A DNA stretch of 39,272 bases, from the NCBI GenBank assembly GCA_018376535.1, contig JAHABC010000018.1:1-39272 (forward strand), in the 5' to 3' direction. This document shows, one piece after another, positions 34,066 through 39,272 of the stretch (within the stretch, counting starts at the first letter, position 1; the number at the start of each line of letters is the position of its first letter). A program made the position numbers and the translations under genes. Below the pieces are notes generated by a model, which made no database searches, had not been told where the DNA came from, and saw nothing but the letters and a program-made list of their open reading frames with translations. The DNA comes from Ruminococcus sp. (GTDB lineage: Bacteria > Bacillota > Clostridia > Oscillospirales > Ruminococcaceae).

Positions 34066-36348
34066 TTATTTTCGGAAAAATCCGAACCTTTTAAGTGGTT
34101 TTGCTTTAGGAATTTTCATATTAGGTGCAACTAGATTATAGTTAAATTCACCTATATTATACTGTTCAAATGCACGATTGTCAATATAAGTTTCAATGTT
34201 TTTGTATCCAGTAGGAGTATATATTATAATATCGAAACCTATGAAGTTCAATAGTAGTAGTAATATACATTCATAAGCTGAAAAAGGTATCTTAGTAGAA
34301 TGTATTATAACTATCTTAGGAATATCCTTAGTAAAGTCAAAGTTTTGTATCAATGGTAGTAGATTATTTGGTAACATAGTACCAACTTTTATAGTCAAGT
34401 GCATAACGTCAGGATATTTAATCTTTAGATATCCACTATCTATTACTTCTTGCATCTTTTGGAAGATTAAATCTTGAATATTATCAGGCATATGAGAATA
34501 TTTATTGATATTCCTATTTAATTTTATCTTAGCTAAATCCAATCTATTGCCATTGAAGAACCCAGTAAAATCGTTAATACCATAGTTAGGTTTGAAAAAT
34601 GGAATAAATTTATAATATATCGAATTTGGAGTTAGTTTATTTTGAATTTCTTTAATATACTTGGAAGTATCACCATAAGGAATACCATCTAGTTTAGCAA
34701 ATATGTTTGGAACAGTTACAGTATGCTCATCAGAAGAAAATCCAGGGCGATATTTAGCCTCAGCATTCCAAAGGAGGTCTATTTCTTCAAAGGTAGTCTG
34801 TAAGGTTGCAGTCTGGCAGAAGTTGTAATGATGGTCACGGAACATACAACCATCGTTGTATAGAATGTTATCTAAATCCCTAGAGGCGTTATAGGCTGTA
34901 GTAGCTACTTTAGCCCTAACCAATTGAGTTGGAAAATCTTTTATAGTTCCAGTATTAGAGTATTCAAACTTTTGCATAATGCCATTAATATCAAGATTTA
35001 TTATCTCATTACAGACTGCTTTATCTGGACAAGCTATCAAGATATCAAAACCTATTGAAGATAACAGTTCCATAAGAGTAAATTCAGGTTCTTTAGGTTT
35101 TCCATAAAAAAAGAATACTGGAACGTCACACTTCGAAAAGTCTACCAATTCTACACACTGCTTGAACCATACACATACATTCACGCACATTCCAAATAGA
35201 GTATTAATAGATGGTTCCTTATTAAATTTATCTTTTTTGTTGCTCATTAAAGTTAGAAACTTCTGTTTAGCTAGAATAGTTCTATCTTTAGATGTTGGAA
35301 CTTCTAAACGTTCAATAAAGGACATTAACATTGAAGATTTGTTGTTTCTGCTTATATTGTAGAACTCTGCACCCTCATCATAAGTAGGTTTTTCCAATTC
35401 ACTATCAATGAAGATTAAAGGTTTAGGTGAATTAGTTATATTCTTTCTAATATTGAATAGCATATTTCTATAAGCATCTTCCTCATCAAAGCCACATAGT
35501 AGAACGAAGTAGGTACTTTCTATAGTTCCACTAGATGTATTAATTCTTTGACTTCTTAACGTAGATAGTTCTTGTTCTACATTATTTTGAGATACCATCT
35601 CTATTATCGATACTTTAAGATTGCTTACTTCTCTATTAATTTCGTTCATCTTATCAGCGTAGATGTAATCCGCTACATTTATAGATTTAAAATCTATATT
35701 AAGTGGATTGAACTTATTTCCCATAATCAAATTGGAGTACTTATTAGTAGTATCAGTTTTTAGATATTCATTATTATCATCTATAAACGATACGGTACTT
35801 ACTTCACACCCTATATTGTGCATAATATACAACCAATATATTTCATGTTTAGATGGTGTACCCATATATAGTATATTAGTAAGGGTATAAGTATTATATC
35901 TAATAAACCAGCATATAAAACTTATAAAGCTACTTTTTAACGTACTAGATAATGCTCCTTTTTGTTTGCAATCTTCCATAATAGAGTATATTAAATCACT
36001 TATTTTTTGAACATCTCCAGTAAACCCGAACTTAGAGAAGTCTATACTACCACTAGATATCAACTTTACTATACTATTGTATATATACTCTTTAGATATA
36101 TCATTGGAAATGGTAATCAGTTCAGTTATTTTTACTATTTCTGGTTGAGATGGCTTTGGAATAGGTGTTTTTATTAAAACTCCATTAGTCTTAGTTTTAA
36201 TATATAGTTTAGCAATGATATCTCTAATAGAGCTTTCATCATTATAGCCAACGTATCTATTATACCTTGGTGAGTTGTTAGTATTAGGCACTATAGATGT
36301 ACTATTAATATTATTATTAACTTGATGATTCCTTTCAAAGTTTATCAA
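34066..36348 (-). CDS. YceG-like protein (putative Ter-system component), three repeated modules
   Basis: About 760 residues from the TTG start at 36348. It resembles the bacterial YceG family linked with TelA/Ter stress systems. A module recurs about three times: a predicted strand P-hhhh then LL--(I/L)GFDILI--P. Examples are VPVFFFYGKP...ELLSSIGFDILIACP and IPKIVIIHS...LLLNFIGFDIIIYTP, with a weaker one near WFIRYNTYTLTNILYMG. An upstream in-frame TTG at 36435 is rejected because a perfect promoter (36394-36422) lies inside that extension. An AAAGAG is nine bases before 36348; GTG at 36357 is a second choice. Activity unknown. Upstream of telA in one operon. Confidence 0.78.
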   Translation of the reverse strand: MINFERNHQVNNNINSTSIVPNTNNSPRYNRYVGYNDESSIRDIIAKLYIKTKTNGVLIKTPIPKPSQPEIVKITELITISNDISKEYIYNSIVKLISSGSIDFSKFGFTGDVQKISDLIYSIMEDCKQKGALSSTLKSSFISFICWFIRYNTYTLTNILYMGTPSKHEIYWLYIMHNIGCEVSTVSFIDDNNEYLKTDTTNKYSNLIMGNKFNPLNIDFKSINVADYIYADKMNEINREVSNLKVSIIEMVSQNNVEQELSTLRSQRINTSSGTIESTYFVLLCGFDEEDAYRNMLFNIRKNITNSPKPLIFIDSELEKPTYDEGAEFYNISRNNKSSMLMSFIERLEVPTSKDRTILAKQKFLTLMSNKKDKFNKEPSINTLFGMCVNVCVWFKQCVELVDFSKCDVPVFFFYGKPKEPEFTLMELLSSIGFDILIACPDKAVCNEIINLDINGIMQKFEYSNTGTIKDFPTQLVRAKVATTAYNASRDLDNILYNDGCMFRDHHYNFCQTATLQTTFEEIDLLWNAEAKYRPGFSSDEHTVTVPNIFAKLDGIPYGDTSKYIKEIQNKLTPNSIYYKFIPFFKPNYGINDFTGFFNGNRLDLAKIKLNRNINKYSHMPDNIQDLIFQKMQEVIDSGYLKIKYPDVMHLTIKVGTMLPNNLLPLIQNFDFTKDIPKIVIIHSTKIPFSAYECILLLLLNFIGFDIIIYTPTGYKNIETYIDNRAFEQYNIGEFNYNLVAPNMKIPKAKPLKRFGFFRK

Positions 36349-36393
36349 TGTAATCACTCTTTCTTTTTTATAATATACATTAATTATAATATT

Positions 36394-36422
36394 ATTATAA
36401 CTTTTTGGTGTGCATTTGTCAA
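36394..36422 (-). promoter_or_regulatory. Sigma-A promoter of yceG-like-telA
   Basis: Perfect consensus on the minus strand: TTGACA, 17 bp, TATAAT. It fixes the translational start downstream of itself (36357 or 36348). Confidence 0.85.
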
Positions 36423-36516
36423 CATTTTTGTGCAATTAGCTAATTAACAATATATTTTATAAACATTAAAAAAATCTAAGAATTGGATACTTTTTAGTTA
36501 TTTTCCATATATAATA

Positions 36517-36551
36517 GGCATATTAACAGTTTTTTCACTGTATATTATGCC
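36517..36551. repeat. Inverted repeat upstream of the surface protein promoter
   Basis: GGCATATTAACAG and its near-complement CTGTATATTATGCC (6 + 4-5 paired bases with a one-base bulge) around a T6 centre. It lies 36 nt upstream of the -35 at 36587, suited to an operator, or to a weak terminator. Confidence 0.45.
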
Positions 36552-36586
36552 ACTTATGTTATTTTAAATAAATTTTTATTTAACTA

Positions 36587-36615
36587 TTGACTTTTGGCAA
36601 TATTAGTATTAGAAT
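36587..36615 (+). promoter_or_regulatory. Putative promoter of the surface protein
   Basis: TTGACT, a 17-bp spacer and TAGAAT. The transcript would start near 36622, where an 8-bp hairpin (CATAGATA / TATCTATG, 36621-36644) forms the very 5' end, possibly stabilising the mRNA. Confidence 0.65.
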
Positions 36616-36675
36616 TATATCATAGATAGAATGTCATATCTATGATTATATTATTTGGAAAGGAGTTTTTTTATT

Positions 36676-39272
36676 ATGAAAAAAGATATCCCCATACGTG
36701 AGAAATCTTTAAAAGTACGTTTTCTCAGTGCATTAACATCTGTTATGATATTAGTTATGACTATTGTTCCAACATTAAGTGTTTCTGCTACTGATATCAA
36801 TAGCTTGAATGGAAATTCAACTACTACTGATGTCGATTTATTGGCTGGTAATGGAAACTTCTTAGCTGATAACGCAAATAATGCTCAAGATGTTATTTCT
36901 AATGCTGATAAAACTTACTTACTTGGTATTGCAAGTCAATTTTGTCTATTTTTACAAAATGACTTCACGCCAAAAGACGCTGATGCTGAAGGTCGTGTAG
37001 CTGTAGGTGGTATTGTTTCATTTGAAGGTGGTTATAATTACCAAATTGGTCAAGGCGATTTTGCTACAAGAAATCCAATTGAAAACCTTACTAACATAAA
37101 TGGAAAGCATATTTATTATAAAGGTGCTGCACATCTTATTACAGCAGGAAACTATTTTGAAAGAGTCAATATTAAATCTGAGTATACTGATAATAATAAT
37201 AGTGATATTAGTATTTATAAAATATTTGCTGTAGGTGAGGATTTCGATATTGATAAATGTTCATATTTATGGGAAAATGAATATAATCAAGATTATATTT
37301 ACAAATCAAACCTTATTGATTTTAATGCAGAGTTTCAAAAGTTAAACGTTACCACAAATAAGATTGCTAAGCAATCTACTAATGGTACTGCCGTTTGGAA
37401 CGATAATACTCTTGAACTTACTTGCACTGACCCATCTGCAGATGTAGTATATTTCAATATCAATACTTGGAATGAAGATGTAAACGCTATTAATTATATC
37501 GATATTCCAGACGGTGCTTACATGGTCGTTACTTGTGGTGACGATACTATATCTATTGATGGCTTAAATAACAAGGTTGAAACTACTATCAATGGTGATA
37601 TTATATCTAACCAAGGTGGTAACAATACTAACAATAACGTAAATTCTGAAAGAATATTATATAACTTCTATAATGCTTCTACAGTTTATATTGATGCTAA
37701 CTTTAATGGTACTATATTAGCTCCTAATGCCGATGTTACTTCTGATGATGCTTGTCACGGTCACTTATCAGGTGCTTTAATAGCTAAATCTTTTGAGGGT
37801 GGCTTAGAGTTCGGTTATAGACCATATCAAGGTTCTATTGATATGCTAAGGGGTGGTTTAAGTTATTGTGTACCACTTCAAAAAGTAGATGAGGACGGCA
37901 ACGGTCTAAACAATGCTACTTTTGAAGTTATTGATACTGATACTGGCTCTGTAGTAGCTACTTTAAATAGTACTGGTAATGTGGATTATATAAAAATTCC
38001 ATCTAAAGTAGACTTTTCTGGTGATACTAAGTACTCTGCCAAAGATAGTGTATCTGCAAGTTACTTAATTAGAGAAAAATCTGCTCCAAGGGGTTACGAA
38101 AAGACAGACTTAACTATTAGTGTAGATGTTTTAGAAGGTATCCTAGCTGTAGATGAAAATGGTATTCCTACAGAAACTAGTGCAAATTTAGACGTTTATA
38201 GCAGTGACGAAACTGTATTTGCTATGTCTACTATAACATCTATAAAGGATACTTACAATTCCGACGATAAACTAACTAACAGAAAAATCACTCTTGAAGA
38301 TGCTTCTTTTAACATAGGTTTTAATGATAATGGTTCAGTATCTTCTATTACTGATGATGGTTTTTCTGTAGGTATCGAAAGTTTTGATAAATCTTGTACT
38401 TTTGAGTACGCTGGTCAAACATATATCTATGATGCAGAAAGTTTCATGATTATGCCTAACATTGATGTAACTACTTTTACTAACAAAGAAGCAGGTGCTT
38501 TAGTTAAACTACAAAAGATTGACCAAGATGGTAATAATCTAAATGGTGCTATAGTTGATATCTATGATGACAACGATACTAAAGTTGCATCTAACGTATT
38601 ACTTGATATGACTTCAAATGAACCTGTTGATATGGCTACTATTATGGGTAGAAAGTTTGTTCCAGAGGGTATATACTATCTAGTAGAAACAAAAGCTCCT
38701 GCTGGTGCTAGTATCACAACTGACAAGCAATACTTTGAAGTTGTTAAAGGTTCTGATGGTGTATATACTATCCAAAAGTATATTATAACTCAAGATTTAA
38801 ATGATTTTATTATTAAGCAAAGTTGGGGTTGGCAATATCAAGATTTTAGTGGTATAAATAATAAAGATATTGATTCTATTGATGTAACTACTTCAGGTAG
38901 TGGTACAACTTCTATACAAGTTATGGCTAACAATTGGAAGAATACTTGCTATGATGGTGATATTACATTAGGTGAAACTATTAATATACCAATCGATGGC
39001 AGTCTATCTCATATTCAAGGTAACAATGACGCTATTGATAAGTTTGATAAAATAATCGTAAACTATAAAGATGGTTCTAGTGTAGTGCTATTTGCATCTA
39101 AAATAGAACCTAACATAAACATTGATGGTAATGTTGTTAAGTTAATAAATGATGTTTCAACAGATACTTTCGATGCTACTATTAGTAAAGTAGATGTATC
39201 TAATGGTAGTAAAGAGTTGGAAGGTGCAACTTTAACAATAACATCTAAAGATGGCAAGGATTTAAGCAGTGT
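36676..39272 (+). CDS. Secreted choice-of-anchor-A surface protein with SpaA/Cna-B repeats, 3' end beyond window
   Basis: At least 865 residues, open to the last base, so the C-terminus and any LPXTG anchor are not seen. Signal peptide 1-38 (hydrophobic 16-38, likely cut after VSA). About 80-390 is a choice-of-anchor-A domain: NDFTPKDADAEGRVAVGG at 95-112 and GTILAPNADV, GHLSGALIAKSFEGG near 362. Two collagen-adhesin B (SpaA-type) domains follow: LQKVDEDGNGL (Lys403) to REKSAPRGY (Glu467), and LQKIDQDGNNL (Lys614) to VETKAPAGA (Glu671). A third begins at ISKVD (Lys838). Lys/Glu placing fits intramolecular isopeptide bonds. GGAAAGGAG is ten bases before the ATG. Likely a wall-anchored adhesin or pilin. 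Confidence 0.88.
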   Translation, partial: MKKDIPIREKSLKVRFLSALTSVMILVMTIVPTLSVSATDINSLNGNSTTTDVDLLAGNGNFLADNANNAQDVISNADKTYLLGIASQFCLFLQNDFTPKDADAEGRVAVGGIVSFEGGYNYQIGQGDFATRNPIENLTNINGKHIYYKGAAHLITAGNYFERVNIKSEYTDNNNSDISIYKIFAVGEDFDIDKCSYLWENEYNQDYIYKSNLIDFNAEFQKLNVTTNKIAKQSTNGTAVWNDNTLELTCTDPSADVVYFNINTWNEDVNAINYIDIPDGAYMVVTCGDDTISIDGLNNKVETTINGDIISNQGGNNTNNNVNSERILYNFYNASTVYIDANFNGTILAPNADVTSDDACHGHLSGALIAKSFEGGLEFGYRPYQGSIDMLRGGLSYCVPLQKVDEDGNGLNNATFEVIDTDTGSVVATLNSTGNVDYIKIPSKVDFSGDTKYSAKDSVSASYLIREKSAPRGYEKTDLTISVDVLEGILAVDENGIPTETSANLDVYSSDETVFAMSTITSIKDTYNSDDKLTNRKITLEDASFNIGFNDNGSVSSITDDGFSVGIESFDKSCTFEYAGQTYIYDAESFMIMPNIDVTTFTNKEAGALVKLQKIDQDGNNLNGAIVDIYDDNDTKVASNVLLDMTSNEPVDMATIMGRKFVPEGIYYLVETKAPAGASITTDKQYFEVVKGSDGVYTIQKYIITQDLNDFIIKQSWGWQYQDFSGINNKDIDSIDVTTSGSGTTSIQVMANNWKNTCYDGDITLGETINIPIDGSLSHIQGNNDAIDKFDKIIVNYKDGSSVVLFASKIEPNINIDGNVVKLINDVSTDTFDATISKVDVSNGSKELEGATLTITSKDGKDLSS

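Larger units (their letters stand above)
36349..36675. other. Intergenic region between the yceG-like gene and the surface protein gene
   Basis: About 327 nt containing two back-to-back promoters (36394-36422 minus, 36587-36615 plus), an inverted repeat at 36517-36551 and a leader hairpin at 36621-36644. No additional gene seen. Confidence 0.6.

Overview
The window is a low-GC bacterial chromosome segment, most likely from an anaerobic clostridial Firmicute (Clostridia, possibly Oscillospiraceae/Ruminococcaceae-like). The evidence is AT-rich DNA with AGGAGG-type ribosome sites, strong TTGACA-17-TATAAT promoters, SpoVG, single-chain glycyl-tRNA synthetase, PPi-type phosphofructokinase, DUF6514 proteins and a choice-of-anchor-A surface protein. 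The genus cannot be read from the sequence alone. No insertion sequence, prophage, CRISPR array or integrase was seen; most of the window is ordinary chromosomal content.

Layout. Positions 1-280 hold the 3' part of a 5S rRNA (end of an rRNA operon), a CAU-anticodon tRNA and a terminator. Positions 280-13400 are mostly minus strand: the cobalamin methionine-synthase reactivation protein and metF; murC followed by a tadA-ung fused reading frame; spoVG on plus; a Nudix hydrolase; an EF-G paralogue; an inactive-looking signal-peptidase homologue upstream of asnB; tRNA-Thr(CGU) on plus; glyQS. Positions 13500-16990 are plus: a YpsA-like SLOG protein, metH without its reactivation domain (supplied by the separate protein at the left end) and rqcP. 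Positions 17000-22800 are minus: the operon ddl-murI-DUF1934-argS, then pfp. Positions 22940-26470 are a plus operon: CPBP protease, NADAR glycosidase, D,D-carboxypeptidase, PAP2 phosphatase.

Positions 26470-31090 are a minus operon tarI-tarJ-tarL/tagF-rpe, which should make a CDP-activated pentitol phosphate and polymerise it into a teichoic-acid-like polymer. It has a consensus promoter and a structured 134-nt leader. Positions 31240-32880 carry a DUF308 membrane protein and two tandem DUF6514 paralogues. Positions 32896-36420 hold a telA-yceG stress pair on minus. The right edge cuts through a large secreted protein (signal peptide, choice-of-anchor-A domain, SpaA/Cna-B-type repeats) that stays open to the last base.

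Themes: methionine/folate/B12 metabolism (metF, activator, metH), translation and ribosome rescue (glyQS, argS, rqcP, tadA, EF-G-like), and the cell envelope (murC, murI, ddl, D,D-carboxypeptidase, PAP2, tar operon, surface protein). The most unusual features are the TadA-Ung fusion with an internal ribosome site, the signal-peptidase-like protein that lacks the catalytic Ser and His, the asnB ribosome site buried in a hairpin, the tar leader, and the three-module YceG protein.
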